Notes under the pieces: generated by a model
Seen by the model: the letters and a program-made list of their open reading frames with translations, nothing else
Database searches by the model: none
Told to the model about the DNA's origin: nothing
Part shown: one piece after another, positions 1 through 9,682 of the stretch
Layout of the letters: each line of letters starts with the position of its first letter
Numbering within the stretch: the stretch's first letter is position 1
Translations under genes and position numbers: made by a program
Assembly (NCBI GenBank): GCA_956465555.1
Contig: OY101117.1
Span: forward strand, 2,728,001 to 2,792,000
DNA: 64,000 bases
Source of the DNA: Nitzschia sp. pyKryTriq1
Lineage: Eukaryota > Bacillariophyta > Bacillariophyceae > Bacillariales > Bacillariaceae
Direction of reading: 5' to 3'

Positions 1-1
1 G

Positions 2-1363
2 CTCGACTTACGACTTCGCAAATGGAAGGCCGTCAAGGGGAACGATCGTCAGCAGCTACCTAACAGAAGCTACTGCCTTCGATCGGGCCCACGGAAGTTC
101 CCGGCAAATCCACCTGCACCGCAATGTCAGTTTCCAAGCTCATGGCGTGATGGAAATACAATTCAAATCCTCTCTGGTGCACCTTCTTGGACTCAAGTCG
201 ATGTCGAAACAGAGGTGACTATGGTCCTCACACTCCAACTACAACCATCGCAGGTTGCAAAGACGGAGTCATTGCATGGCTTCTTGCAACTGATCGGGAT
301 GTATCTAGATCGATGGCAGGGACAGCCTTCTGTCATTGTGATACACGTTCCAAGCACGACACCAGAAGCAATGGATATGCTTCGAATAAAACTTGGTCCA
401 GGATCAGACCTTTCCCTCTTTGGGCTTGAGACGTGTCTAGTGGGTGCTATCTTCACTGAAGCGAACGAATTTTTGAGCCGAAAGGCACTTTTGAACATGG
501 CTATGGACGTGGTACCGACACGGTGGTTTATCAGTGGATTCGAGCTGGAGCGAGGTCTGGTAATTTCCCACGACGCTGCATTCTTTGCGCACCGGGTATC
601 GATGATCCACAGGGAATTGAATGGATCTGTATTTGTCATCCCACAGTTTGGCCTGTCCAAGACGGAAAGTGATTTTACACTGCCTGCGCTTTGGAAGGCT
701 AGAAATGACGACGAGTTCCAAGCACTTGCCAAACTCGACGAAGGTGGCTGCGAGACCAGCGAAGACAATGCCGCAAACGACGACGGCAGTGCCATGTTCG
801 ATGCAATGCACGAGCATTGGTGGAAACTTTCAGAAGGCTACATTGTCGGTATTTCAATCGAGAAGATTGACGATAGGGTACATAATTTGAGAGCTGTCGC
901 TCTTGACGACATTCAGATGGATATTATTGGACTGTTGACGGAAAAGAAGCAATATAGTCTGTTTGCTATGGACATTTCTCCGATAATTATGACTGACAAT
1001 TTGGGCCCCCGCAATGGCATGAAGACCTCTGAAATCGCAAGGGAAGTGGAAGAGTTTGGTGGGAAACAATGCTACAATGGATTGCGGTTGGCGCAGCTGG
1101 CAACATTTGGTTATAGCGTCAGCGTGCTCGCCGGGGCGTTCGCCCTCAGCACTCCAAGTACTCGAGCGATTGTATCGGCAGATTCTTCTTCTGGGGAAGC
1201 CAGTCCTGCTGGTGCTTCTCGCTGCGATGGTTGCTTCTTGTTTGACGAGGAGCATGAAGATATTTTGGAGGATATCTCAAAAGATGAACGCAAACGACCA
1301 GCGAAGGCGGCTCTTCTTTGGGAACACCCAACCAACTCGGATCCTCTGTTTGGGCACACTTAA
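2..1363 (+). CDS. LARGE/GT49-like glycosyltransferase, 5' partial
   Basis: The frame is open from base 2 with no convincing start, so the gene begins left of the window; about 453 residues are visible. The part around base 210 (VTMVLTLQLQPSQVAKTES, then a W-x-G-Q-P-S-V-I-V-I stretch) resembles the first strand of Glyco_transf_49 (LARGE, B4GAT1), where a VTLVTQ motif precedes WxGPISVA. The segment from base 487 (LLNMAMDVVPTRWF) matches the LLRNxA...T.Y block of that family, and the C-terminal GKQCYNGLRLAQLATFGYSV matches its NK...L...GY block. The usual D-x-D after the T-x-Y/F block reads F-E-L-E-R-G here, so the metal site is altered or absent. If active it would be a type II Golgi enzyme extending a glycan. 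The Ser-rich C-terminal tail of about 60 residues is low complexity. Family assignment is by remembered motifs and moderate; donor and acceptor are unknown. Confidence 0.6.
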   Translation, partial: LDLRLRKWKAVKGNDRQQLPNRSYCLRSGPRKFPANPPAPQCQFPSSWRDGNTIQILSGAPSWTQVDVETEVTMVLTLQLQPSQVAKTESLHGFLQLIGMYLDRWQGQPSVIVIHVPSTTPEAMDMLRIKLGPGSDLSLFGLETCLVGAIFTEANEFLSRKALLNMAMDVVPTRWFISGFELERGLVISHDAAFFAHRVSMIHRELNGSVFVIPQFGLSKTESDFTLPALWKARNDDEFQALAKLDEGGCETSEDNAANDDGSAMFDAMHEHWWKLSEGYIVGISIEKIDDRVHNLRAVALDDIQMDIIGLLTEKKQYSLFAMDISPIIMTDNLGPRNGMKTSEIAREVEEFGGKQCYNGLRLAQLATFGYSVSVLAGAFALSTPSTRAIVSADSSSGEASPAGASRCDGCFLFDEEHEDILEDISKDERKRPAKAALLWEHPTNSDPLFGHT

Positions 1364-2096
1364 CTTCCTCCAAACTAGACGCTAAAATATACGAGTCATT
1401 GTCTAAATACGTCATGGTTGCAAAAGGGACTGATTGATGACTCACTCACTCTACATAGTAGATTGTACCGGTACAGTAGGAATACCATAGAGGTCTGGTG
1501 TTCTAGTAGGTTCTCTCTCTACTGGCGGGAGAGAGATTAATTGCTCTCAACCGTCAAGGTAGCAACTAAATTAGACAGTGCACTTTTTCGCTGCTTTACG
1601 ATATAGTAGAGAGTTACAGAAGTTGTACCGGTCTACTGGGTCTGCCTGTACGTACCGGGGTATGTACCTGGTACTACCGGTATGATGTTGGATGCATGTT
1701 GTGCCGTCATTTGGATCGCCCAGCGCTGACGAATCATTATGAATATATGCATTCACTAATAAGTACAAATATAATCGTTAAGTAACTTCTTAGAAAGGCG
1801 TTACGGGCTTTATACAATGTGTCGCCAGCCGACCTCTCCTTCTTGCCCGTTTTTCGTTACGAATCATCATCATCCGGCACAGAGGTTCTCTGATCCGGCA
1901 CGCGGCAGCTGGGATTTTCTCGAGAAGACGGAACACGGAGCCAACAATGCGATCTCCCACATACGGTACATGTTGTGACCATTATTGCCATCCCCGAACA
2001 ACCAACACAAACGAACACTCTTTATGATTTCTATTTGTGCCAGAAGATCAGCACAAAGCGAGAAAGTTACATACACCATCCAACAAAATTTCCAAC
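1364..2096. other. intergenic spacer with dispersed repeat copy
   Basis: Spacer between two + strand genes. It holds TACCGGTA and GGTAC words near 1467-1476 and 1624-1690 and one copy of a short dispersed repeat (1524-1613, listed separately). No coding signal was seen. Confidence 0.6.
1524..1613 (+). repeat. dispersed ~90 bp repeat, copy 1
   Basis: This block reappears in inverted orientation at 58746-58833, 57 kb away. The first ~55 bases (starting GGCGGGAGAGAG) are identical in both copies. The rest differs by a 2-bp indel, one substitution (TTTACGA against TTTATGA) and a 3-bp indel. Flanking sequence on both sides is unrelated, so the shared unit has definite ends. It has no obvious coding capacity. 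It may be a short non-autonomous transposon, the end of a larger element, or a small RNA gene. Confidence 0.75.
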
Positions 2097-3957
2097 ATGA
2101 AGGGTCACTTGATCATTGGAAACCTTCTTCTACTGACGGGCTCTGTTCGGAGCAATCTGGATTGGATTGCTGGGTACGATCCTCTCACTTTTGTTTCTGA
2201 TCATGCGGCAATTGACAAGGATCAGAGAGACATTGAAAAATGGTTGATTGCAGATGTATTTCAGCAAGCAGAGAGAATCTATACCGAAGGTGGTCATTCT
2301 CAATCGATGGCTCATCTTCGACTTTTGAATCCTGAACCACCCACTCAGCCTTTTCCTGTCGGAACACTCGTCTATGGCACTGGAGTTGATGGAAGAGCCG
2401 TACAAGGAAGGTTGCTAAAGGAAGCCTTTTGGACTAAAAGCGACGATCAAGTGATTTTGATGGTTGAATATGACCGAGAAAAGCTCCTCGAACAGTACTC
2501 TCTCTGTCAAGTTGGCGCGCTCGTCAGAACGGATTCCTCTGTTGAGGACGGATGTAAGTCCCTCGATTAGTAAGCTTGTTTGGAGGTTGATTTTATTCAT
2601 TTCTCAACACACGTTTATGTTCTAATACTCTTTTCAACAGGCTTTGTTGCTGCGGGTGAGATTCAGGTGCTACACTATGCTCGAAATACCCCCGCGTACA
2701 GTTACAGCTACGAATACGACATAGGCCAAGATAATGTCAATGGGCGCACCATCCAAGAATTTTCGACGAATGCATTTGAAGAAATGTGGAATTGCACAAA
2801 CTGCCCATATGATACATTCAATAAGTATGCCACATATTATGGTATGCCAGACTATGGTGATAGAATGGTAAAGGCGGCGCTCCATGGTAAAGCGACCAAG
2901 TTTGCCCTTGGGAATTTGGATTTCGGCGCACCAAGTCGAAAGAGTCGAGTCGGTAAGGGAAAAGTTATAAGGGTCGACATTATCATTGGGAAGATATCGT
3001 TTCTCATAATTTTCTCCCTCCTCAGAGGCTGTCAAAATCGCCACTAAATTTCTGAATATTTGGATGTATGTCATTCGAATGATGGAACATGCACTTGATC
3101 TATGCGAATTGCCGTGCACGAAAAAGGGCAATGTGTTGTACGCCCCAGCGCAGAAAGCTCAATGCGACGATTCGCCTGTCCGTGCGTGGGATCAAGCAGT
3201 CGCCTTTTATGCTGGAAGTATGGAGGGAGAAAGTGGTGTTGGAGATGGGGTCCTATTGTTTGATCTAGCCGACACTATGTGCGCTCGTTTCATGGCATGT
3301 GGTGACGATGCAGAATTGCGATTTGGTATTTCATATGCCAACAATGTGGCAATCAATCAATTCATGAAGGGACAGCTTCACCTTTTGAAGCGAGAATGTG
3401 GAGCGGCCCGCACCTCCAAGAATAAGATTGAAAAAATCATGGCAGTTCCTCTCGTTCAGGCCGCACTCCTCAATTCATACCAGCAAGTCTACGAAAAGAA
3501 GAGCGAAGAGGAAGAAGCATCCAAGATGATCGTCGCAGGTTCCATGTATGCTGCAACTGTTTTGCCTTTGGTGCATGATTGTAGCCCTGAGGATGCTCAA
3601 ATCATCTATGAAAACCTGCGAGACAACCAAACCGAAGTAGACTTTATTGCAGTGAAGGAAGCTTTTGAACGAAATTACGCATGCATGGGGGTTACGTGCA
3701 AAGCTGTTGGAGGAATTTGGGAAGGCCGACAATACTTTCCTTACGCATCTCCATGCCAGGATGCGATTGATACTGACAATTCAAGTGGTATTCACTTCGG
3801 AATAGTGATTGCTGCCGTGGGAGGAATACTTGTCCTTTGTGCTCTTGTCTATCTATCCCATCAACACCACAAGAAACGTATTGATAGTAAGTATCACGAT
3901 CGGGAACCCAGCGTTGTCCCCGATGATATCCTCCGAGCCTCTCGGTCTATGGACTAG
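2097..3957 (+). CDS. secreted/type I membrane protein of unknown function, three exons
   Basis: Exons 2097-2553, 2641-2952 and 3026-3957 join in frame across GT-AG introns of 87 and 73 bp to give 566 residues. The start is the ATG in CCAACATGAAG; the first 19 residues (MKGHLIIGNLLLLTGSVRS) look like a signal peptide. The body has many cysteines (NCTNCPYD, LDLCELPC, CMGVTCKAVGG) and conserved-looking aromatic blocks (IWMYVIRMMEHALD, WDQAVAFYAGSMEG). A single membrane span lies at about 512-533, followed by a 33-residue basic cytoplasmic tail. The W-M-Y-V-I-R and A-W-D-x-A-V-A-F-Y-x-G-S blocks resemble a family I recall only from diatom genomes, without known function. A surface or secretory-pathway receptor or adhesin role is possible but inferred from topology alone. 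Confidence 0.8.
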
Positions 3958-4722
3958 AGTGACATAATATTTGACATGATCCAAGCACCAACATAGTAGG
4001 TCGGCATCTTGCTTCGGGTCCTGGATGTAGATCACCTATCACAATAATAATTCATAGAATGGCGAACTGTCTTTCAATAATTTATTGGTTTTACTTTTGC
4101 TTTTGCGAGTATGGTCTCTACTCTATATAGCTACTAGAGCTAGTAGCTAGTAGTAGAGAGATGTCGAACAATCTCGCAATCATGATAGACCTGTCTCTCT
4201 CCCTACACGGGTTCAGTACTCTCTACTCTCTATAGCTAGTAGAGTAGAGTAGAAAGAGCTCTCTCTACCGGTAGCTCTAGTAGAGAGAGGTGAGAGGTAG
4301 ATAGAGCTCTACCGTACCTTGTACCAGGTACGAGGGGGTAGTTTGTAGTACGTACTGTAAACCTGGTACCAGTTCACAGCATGGTACTGCACCAGTAGTA
4401 TGGTACGAGTACGAGTATTACGAATGAGATGACAGGGGGCCGGCCACCGCCACCGGGCGCGGCGGCGCCTCTCCACTACCGGTACTTGTAGAGTAGACGA
4501 CCCATCGGAGAGTTTTTCGCCCCTCTTGTCGTTGTTCCCCGTTCACATACGAAGTACAGTACTCAGTACAGTATTTTTTAATACTGTACTGTAGTTCCTC
4601 GTTTATTGACACGCATTATCATCACTGGTTAGACTTCTGACAGTCGATGTTCTTGTTGCCCTTTACAATACTTTGCATCCTCGACTAAGTGAGAAACAAC
4701 ACATACATAGACTGTACAGGTG
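3958..4722. repeat. repeat-rich spacer (CTCTACTAG and GTACC words)
   Basis: From 4111 to about 4310 the sequence is a patchwork of CTCTACT, CTAGTAG and AGAGAG words that are largely inverted repeats of each other. From 4311 to 4420 it changes to GTACC/GGTAC words. A perfect hairpin at 4564-4591 is listed separately. No coding signal was seen. Confidence 0.7.
4564..4591. repeat. perfect 12-bp hairpin with TTTT loop
   Basis: CAGTACAGTATT, then TTTT, then its exact reverse complement. It lies about 130 bp upstream of the MFS carrier start. It may be a promoter-proximal palindrome, a transcript hairpin in a long 5' UTR, or one more product of the local GTAC-rich repeats. Confidence 0.7.
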
Positions 4723-6363
4723 ATGGCTGGCCCGAGCCACAGGCATCGGGCCAGCAGCGGCGACCACCCGGCGCTCCAGGTTGAAAATGGTGGCTCGCCG
4801 ACCCCGACCAAGAAGCTTCTCGTACAAATAACGAGTACAGGATCTTCTCCCACGCCACTCAAGAGAACCAAGTCGGGTGGTCTTCATTTTTATTCTCAGT
4901 TCATGATGGGCTTGACGATCGCAGGAGTGGCGTCTTGCTTACTGGTGACGACGTTTGGGCTCTTTCACATTGACGTTTTCTTACGCGTGTACGAGCTGCC
5001 TCTGGAAACGTTCAGTCACGGGAATATCGTATTTGCAATCATCAATACAATCAATGATTTTTTCGGAGCTTGGATGTTGGACTCGATTGCTAGTACGTCG
5101 ATAGATCGGAGTGATTTGATCGGGATCTCGGGCGCCATTTTTGCCGTGTGTTTCATGGCCCCATTTTTTCGATGGCGAGAACCTTCACAGTGGGACGGTC
5201 TGCATTTTGTCGTATCCATGAGTCTGTACGACACCATGTACAGCTTCACCACAATTTTGTTAGGATCACTCGTCACGGACAATCATCACATGAGTGATCG
5301 CGAGCGGGTATGGTTCATGGCGAGCGGCAAGATTGCCAACTTGGTCGCTGCCTTTCTCGTGGCACGTATTGGACTAGCTCTTTTTGACGAGGAGAATATG
5401 ACTCAATTTCGAGCCTTTTTGTGGGTGTTGGCTGTGCTGGTTGCCGGCTTGTTTCTTATCGCCCAACTCATGACGGTGTACGTGATGGACTTGAAGACTT
5501 TCAAGTTTCGACATGTCAAGAATAAACCTGCCGCCTTGGCGATGAAGAACTCGACAAGACGACTCGAGTTTGTTCAGGTGGTTCGCGACTTTTGGCAACA
5601 CGGAAATTTTTGGGCGTGGGTTGGAATGGAACTCTTTTTGGAAAGTCAAGTGAGCTTTGTCAATGCCTTTCTCAAAACCTTTGTCGATCGGCTGGTTTTG
5701 GATTCCGGTCGCGTTTCTCGGGAAACGTGCGACTGGCTACTCTCCATCATTCGTCCACTGGGACTCATTGCTGGCATATTTTGCTACATCCCAATTCAAC
5801 GATTTGGATATCGACGCCTATATCTTATTTTATTCGGCATCAACGCGTCATTATGCATATACATGCTGTTCGGTGCGAACTATGAATCGACCTATCACAT
5901 CATTGTTTTCCTGTTGGTTTATCCGACCATCACTGTTGCCGTGAGCTCATCAGGCTTTCACTTGGTCATGAGTGATATGGTACTGGAAATGAAAAAGATG
6001 CACACCAGAGATGGTCGGTGGGACGAACCATCCTTGGCGGCGATGTACATGGGTATGAATGCGCTCTTTTGTAAGCCTGCCGAATCTATTCTACCAGTCT
6101 TTGCAGCCAGCATGTTGAGCCACCTGAACATAAACCTGGAAGGAGACGAAGATGTTCAATCTGCACTCTACAAGCTCTTGGTAATCCCACCCTTGGTCTT
6201 TTCCATTTTTGAATTTCTTTCTTGGAGTCGATACACTCTGACGCCGCAAAAAACTAGCCAAATGCGAGAAGATCTCAAAGGGCTTCCAAGAGGGCTTCCT
6301 CGAGGGCTTCCCTTGTCAAGAGAGAGTCAAGGGAGTTCTGACGAGTGGCACAGGAGCAATTAG
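4723..6363 (+). CDS. major facilitator transporter, MFSD13A/TMEM180-like
   Basis: 546 residues with about 11-12 hydrophobic segments; a 45-residue polar, Pro/Ser-rich N-terminus precedes the first span (GLTIAGVASCLLVTTFGLF). The block DVFLRVYELPLETFSHG followed by NTINDFFGAWMLD matches the first two helices of the TMEM180/MFSD13A and GPH-type MFS_2 carriers, whose hallmark is N-x-x-N-D-x-x-F/L-G-x-x-x-D after helix 2. The C-terminal tail is hydrophilic with three copies of GLPRG. The start is the ATG at 4723. Substrate unknown; related families move sugars, lysolipids or are orphans. The stop codon (6361-6363) overlaps that of the convergent SNAPC3 gene. MFS membership is firm, the subfamily moderate. 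Confidence 0.75.
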   Translation: MAGPSHRHRASSGDHPALQVENGGSPTPTKKLLVQITSTGSSPTPLKRTKSGGLHFYSQFMMGLTIAGVASCLLVTTFGLFHIDVFLRVYELPLETFSHGNIVFAIINTINDFFGAWMLDSIASTSIDRSDLIGISGAIFAVCFMAPFFRWREPSQWDGLHFVVSMSLYDTMYSFTTILLGSLVTDNHHMSDRERVWFMASGKIANLVAAFLVARIGLALFDEENMTQFRAFLWVLAVLVAGLFLIAQLMTVYVMDLKTFKFRHVKNKPAALAMKNSTRRLEFVQVVRDFWQHGNFWAWVGMELFLESQVSFVNAFLKTFVDRLVLDSGRVSRETCDWLLSIIRPLGLIAGIFCYIPIQRFGYRRLYLILFGINASLCIYMLFGANYESTYHIIVFLLVYPTITVAVSSSGFHLVMSDMVLEMKKMHTRDGRWDEPSLAAMYMGMNALFCKPAESILPVFAASMLSHLNINLEGDEDVQSALYKLLVIPPLVFSIFEFLSWSRYTLTPQKTSQMREDLKGLPRGLPRGLPLSRESQGSSDEWHRSN

Positions 6364-7814
6364 AATTTCCTCCTGCTTTGTACTCCAAGGCTTGTGGAGA
6401 GATTTGCTTCGTCTCGCCATGCAGAATATAAGTGCACCCGTACCTTCAGTTGTTGACGACAGGCATTGCATAGTGTACGACGTTGGCAGCCCGACCCGGG
6501 GCAAGTCGCCGACGTGATAAACGCCGCGGTATACGTTTTGCAAGCATCACAAACTGGGAGATTTGAGCTGGGAGTCCAAATATCATGAATGATAGGATAC
6601 GGGGTGGTTGGTGCTTTCCAAGTCCAGCGACGATCAACGACGCAGAATGAGGTCTCCACATCGCCGTGGCATGCATGGTAATATCGATATCCCAGTCTCA
6701 TCGGAATCTCGCTCAAGCGAGTATCTTTCATCGGTTTCGTCTCGAGCATTTCCAGTGAAGACAGGCCTAGATATCCCCGCCGTGCTGGGTGCGGCTTGTC
6801 GCTTCCAGCATCTATCCAGTCAATAATTGGTTTGGCATAATCAACCGAACCGTGAATGTAAAACTTGTCTTCGATAAAAAAGCAGCCCGAAGGGGTCTCT
6901 GATTCCTTCGTTCCATCGTCCCATAGATCATCCTCTGCCATTTGAACGAGTGTGCTATGTAGATCCAAAAGCGTCTGATCGGCAAGAAACTCCAGCACTA
7001 GGCGACATGGATCCGGAGTCGGATGGCGTTTCGGCTGTCGCTTCCAGCATTCTACGCGGATAGTGGCGCTGTCTGGCATTCGAGGTGATCCATCTTCGTT
7101 TCGAGGTGCTGTTGTTGGTGGTGGCAGTCCATGTCGATCCGCCATTCGCATTCGTACTAGCAAGTGTGCATCCGGTGGGTGCCGTTCTTCCATCATGGTC
7201 GTGATTTCCTTTTGCAAGGCCATAGTGTGCTCCAACTGGGCTCCTGCACTCGCCTCTTGCTCTAGTTGCTTGACGCTAGGAATGGATGCAAATAGCTTCC
7301 ACAATTCCTGCTCATAAGATGAGGTACTTTGCTGCGTGGGATCTTCTCGAAGGAGGCTGGCCAGCGAAAGCACTCGTTCACCCGTCTCATCGTCTTGAGG
7401 TTCGGGGCCCACCGTAGCATAATCAAAGTTGTAGGGCAATCGTAGACGATCCTCCACAAATCTCCAGCCTCCTTTCTTTTCCTTTTTCTTTGCTGGGCCT
7501 TCTTGGAATCTTACTTTCCGTCGATTGGAGCCAGATGCGTTTTCTTCTTCTTCTTCTTCTTCTTCTTCGTCTTTTGACGCCGGCGAAGGCGCGAGTTTGC
7601 GTTCATCCAGTTGTTTCCATCGGAGTTGATTCTCTTTCACCACTTGCTCTACCAGCTCGAACGTGGGAGGCACCGCAACATCACTACAATCAAATGGATC
7701 ATCCTTCCCCCCTGTAGTATCAGTTGTATCGACCGATGGGAGTTGTACTTGTGAAAGCTCGAGTACTGCCTTCCACTGGTCTGCAGTCTCGACGCAACTG
7801 ACTCGGCGTTTCAT
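6360..7814 (-). CDS. SNAPC3: snRNA-activating protein complex subunit 3 (SNAP50)
   Basis: 484 residues from the ATG at 7814. The C-terminal half carries the SNAPC3 signature: an F-F-I-E-D-K-F-Y strand with I-I-D-W-I, then DTRLSEIPMRLGYRYYHACHG, which corresponds to the animal block DTRF.DL..RLGYPYLYCHQGDCEH. A Cys cluster follows (CDAC, CPGSGC, CNAC), the likely zinc site. SNAPC binds the proximal sequence element of snRNA promoters and allows Pol II and Pol III transcription of U snRNAs, so the protein should be nuclear. The N-terminal half is less conserved and has a Glu run encoded by a GAA array (+ strand TTC repeat near 7545-7568) and a basic NLS-like stretch (AKKKEKKG). Its TAA interlocks with the stop of the convergent carrier gene. 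Confidence 0.9.
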   Translation of the reverse strand: MKRRVSCVETADQWKAVLELSQVQLPSVDTTDTTGGKDDPFDCSDVAVPPTFELVEQVVKENQLRWKQLDERKLAPSPASKDEEEEEEEEENASGSNRRKVRFQEGPAKKKEKKGGWRFVEDRLRLPYNFDYATVGPEPQDDETGERVLSLASLLREDPTQQSTSSYEQELWKLFASIPSVKQLEQEASAGAQLEHTMALQKEITTMMEERHPPDAHLLVRMRMADRHGLPPPTTAPRNEDGSPRMPDSATIRVECWKRQPKRHPTPDPCRLVLEFLADQTLLDLHSTLVQMAEDDLWDDGTKESETPSGCFFIEDKFYIHGSVDYAKPIIDWIDAGSDKPHPARRGYLGLSSLEMLETKPMKDTRLSEIPMRLGYRYYHACHGDVETSFCVVDRRWTWKAPTTPYPIIHDIWTPSSNLPVCDACKTYTAAFITSATCPGSGCQRRTLCNACRQQLKVRVHLYSAWRDEANLSTSLGVQSRRKF

Positions 7815-8590
7815 CGACACCACTTCCGAAATACTAAACTTCGGTAGCCTTTGCCACCGCCATGGGATACTTTATTGAGCTTCGTGTCTCTCGAGACTGA
7901 AAGCAGATAATAACAACAACAGGTCCTCTTCGAAGTAGGACAAGAATAAGTGTGGTGCATATATTATTATGATCATCATCATAACCTCTGGATCTCGAGC
8001 CTGGGATATCTGGGATAATATATCTCCGGCCCGTGGCCCGTCCTACAGTGTACCTGTACCGGTACTGACGGGTCATGAATATTCGATTCGTTCGACCAAA
8101 CAGTGGCATGCCCGAGAAAAAGGGTAGACAACAAGTAGAAGAGGAAAGTCTACGAAGTCTACAAGGAAGTCTCTCGAATATCTAGTCTACTCATAACTAC
8201 AAAAGCAACGAAAAGCGGTATTGCTAGCTATGAGATCTACTCTAGTATAGTGGCGAGTTATTTGCGTTGTCCTTGTAAACTTCAAGCATCTGTTGGAACC
8301 TTGTTGTTGGCTATCCTTTGTTCGACAGCATACTCGCTGTCACTTTGCTCCATCGCCAGGTACCAGACGAGCCCGAGAGCGTGGCTGGTCTCCGTTTATC
8401 GGGCAGGGGGGGGGGGGGCAAAAGGGTAATATATCTGACCGACGACTCGGATTTCGAGTGGCAGTTTGCCACCGTCGTACTCTCTGAAGCTTGTCTCATT
8501 CAACACGATTGCTGCTTCGACGCCATGATGCCGATTCTATCGGCTAGATCGAAGCCCCTTGGAGGGCTCTCTCCTCAAATTATAGATGCT
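7815..8590. other. intergenic spacer, includes 13-G run
   Basis: Spacer between two minus-strand genes. It contains the SNAPC3 promoter side, one TACCGGTAC word near 8055 and a run of 13 G at 8406-8418. A 600-base open stretch on the + strand begins near 8318 but lacks a clear start and crosses the neighbouring gene, so it is not called. Confidence 0.6.
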
Positions 8591-9682
8591 TTAGCTGATG
8601 GGAGTAGTCGCGGTCCATACCTTGGGGCTTTGCTCGTTGCGCTTGTCAAAGAAATCCCAGACGACCTTTCTAGCCACCCAACACATGGCAGCATGATCCG
8701 TCGTCCCTGCCCACACAGTTGGAATGTTGCCAAAGCGTCGATACCAGAAACGATTCCCTTCGTGTGCCTCCCCAGTTTTCTTATTCTTATGATCCGCAAA
8801 TGTATCAGACGGATTCTCGGAACAATTTCGAATGTACAGAGCTCGTTGAGACTCGAGGAATTCCGTCACGGGTTTATCGTCTTTTGCCCATTGGAGATTG
8901 TGTGTCGAATCGGTAAACACTAAACCATTGATACTGGAGAGCAATTTCCTTCTGTTCTCTCCTTCAAGCAAATAGTGAACGAGATAGCCCCCAGCAGCCG
9001 AGTGGGAAAGTATGTATATTGGATGTTTGGCGAAGGATGGCTGGCTCCATTTCAAGTTTTCCAAGGAGCATCGAACTAGAGTCATCCCTTCCGTTTTCCC
9101 CCGCGCATTCGGATCCAGCACAATGACTGACCATCCCCGCTTTATTGCTTGGTGGATATGATAAAAAGCGGATCCTCTTTCTAAACCAGATACCAATAAT
9201 TCCCTGACCGACAGAATTCCAGCTCTTGATTTCCCCTTGCCGGTAAAAATCATGAGGATCGGTCTTGTCTCTTCAGGATCATTGGCAAAGCCAGGGGTTG
9301 CTAGTGCATTTATTGGCTCTCCTTCCAAAGAAAATAGTTTTGCCCATTCAAGACCATACTCGTCTTGCAAGCGTTGCTGCACGATTTGCTGGCAGCACTG
9401 GATTACCCTATCAAAGTAAGGGCCATCTGGAATATATGTTTTTCTGTTGTCGGAAGTTATCATCACGCCAGTTGTTTTGTGAAAAAGGCGAGTCTCGGGA
9501 AGATCAGGCTCGTCCGGAGCGTTGCTGGCAATGCGACGATATTCAAAGCCGCAATCGGACAGCCCAAGTGCTCCAAATCGAAGGGGAGCTTCCTCGGGTT
9601 GCGCCTTTTTATTTCCTGATGTTGGTGATGGCTCCAATTCTTTCACAACACAAGACGACCTCCATGGATTACAATTTCCCAT
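8591..9682 (-). CDS. Arb2/FAM172-like alpha/beta-hydrolase-fold protein with acylation-type N-terminus
   Basis: 363 residues. The core matches the Arb2 domain seen in fission-yeast Arb2 and animal FAM172A: ILMIFTGKGKSRAG (family: LLVLIHGSG.VRAGQW), LERGSAFYHIHQAIKRGWSVIVLDPN (family: dlgSqipyi..A...Gy.VIVLNPN), a nucleophile elbow I-L-S-H-S-A-A-G-G with Ser228 (family: AHS.GG), then VFTDSTHNL (family: ALTDS.H) and GTTDHAAM near the C-terminus. Arb2 proteins bind Argonaute or chromatin partners, and it is unclear whether they are enzymes. The N-terminus MGNCNPW has Gly2 and Cys4, a classic pattern for N-myristoylation plus palmitoylation, which would place this copy on a membrane, unlike the nuclear FAM172A. 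It is divergent from the lipase gene at 10269. Confidence 0.78.
   Translation of the reverse strand: MGNCNPWRSSCVVKELEPSPTSGNKKAQPEEAPLRFGALGLSDCGFEYRRIASNAPDEPDLPETRLFHKTTGVMITSDNRKTYIPDGPYFDRVIQCCQQIVQQRLQDEYGLEWAKLFSLEGEPINALATPGFANDPEETRPILMIFTGKGKSRAGILSVRELLVSGLERGSAFYHIHQAIKRGWSVIVLDPNARGKTEGMTLVRCSLENLKWSQPSFAKHPIYILSHSAAGGYLVHYLLEGENRRKLLSSINGLVFTDSTHNLQWAKDDKPVTEFLESQRALYIRNCSENPSDTFADHKNKKTGEAHEGNRFWYRRFGNIPTVWAGTTDHAAMCWVARKVVWDFFDKRNEQSPKVWTATTPIS

Noticed and set aside
8318-8923. 200-codon + strand open frame
   Set aside because: No ATG start and it overlaps the Arb2-like gene on the other strand, whose family match is clear.
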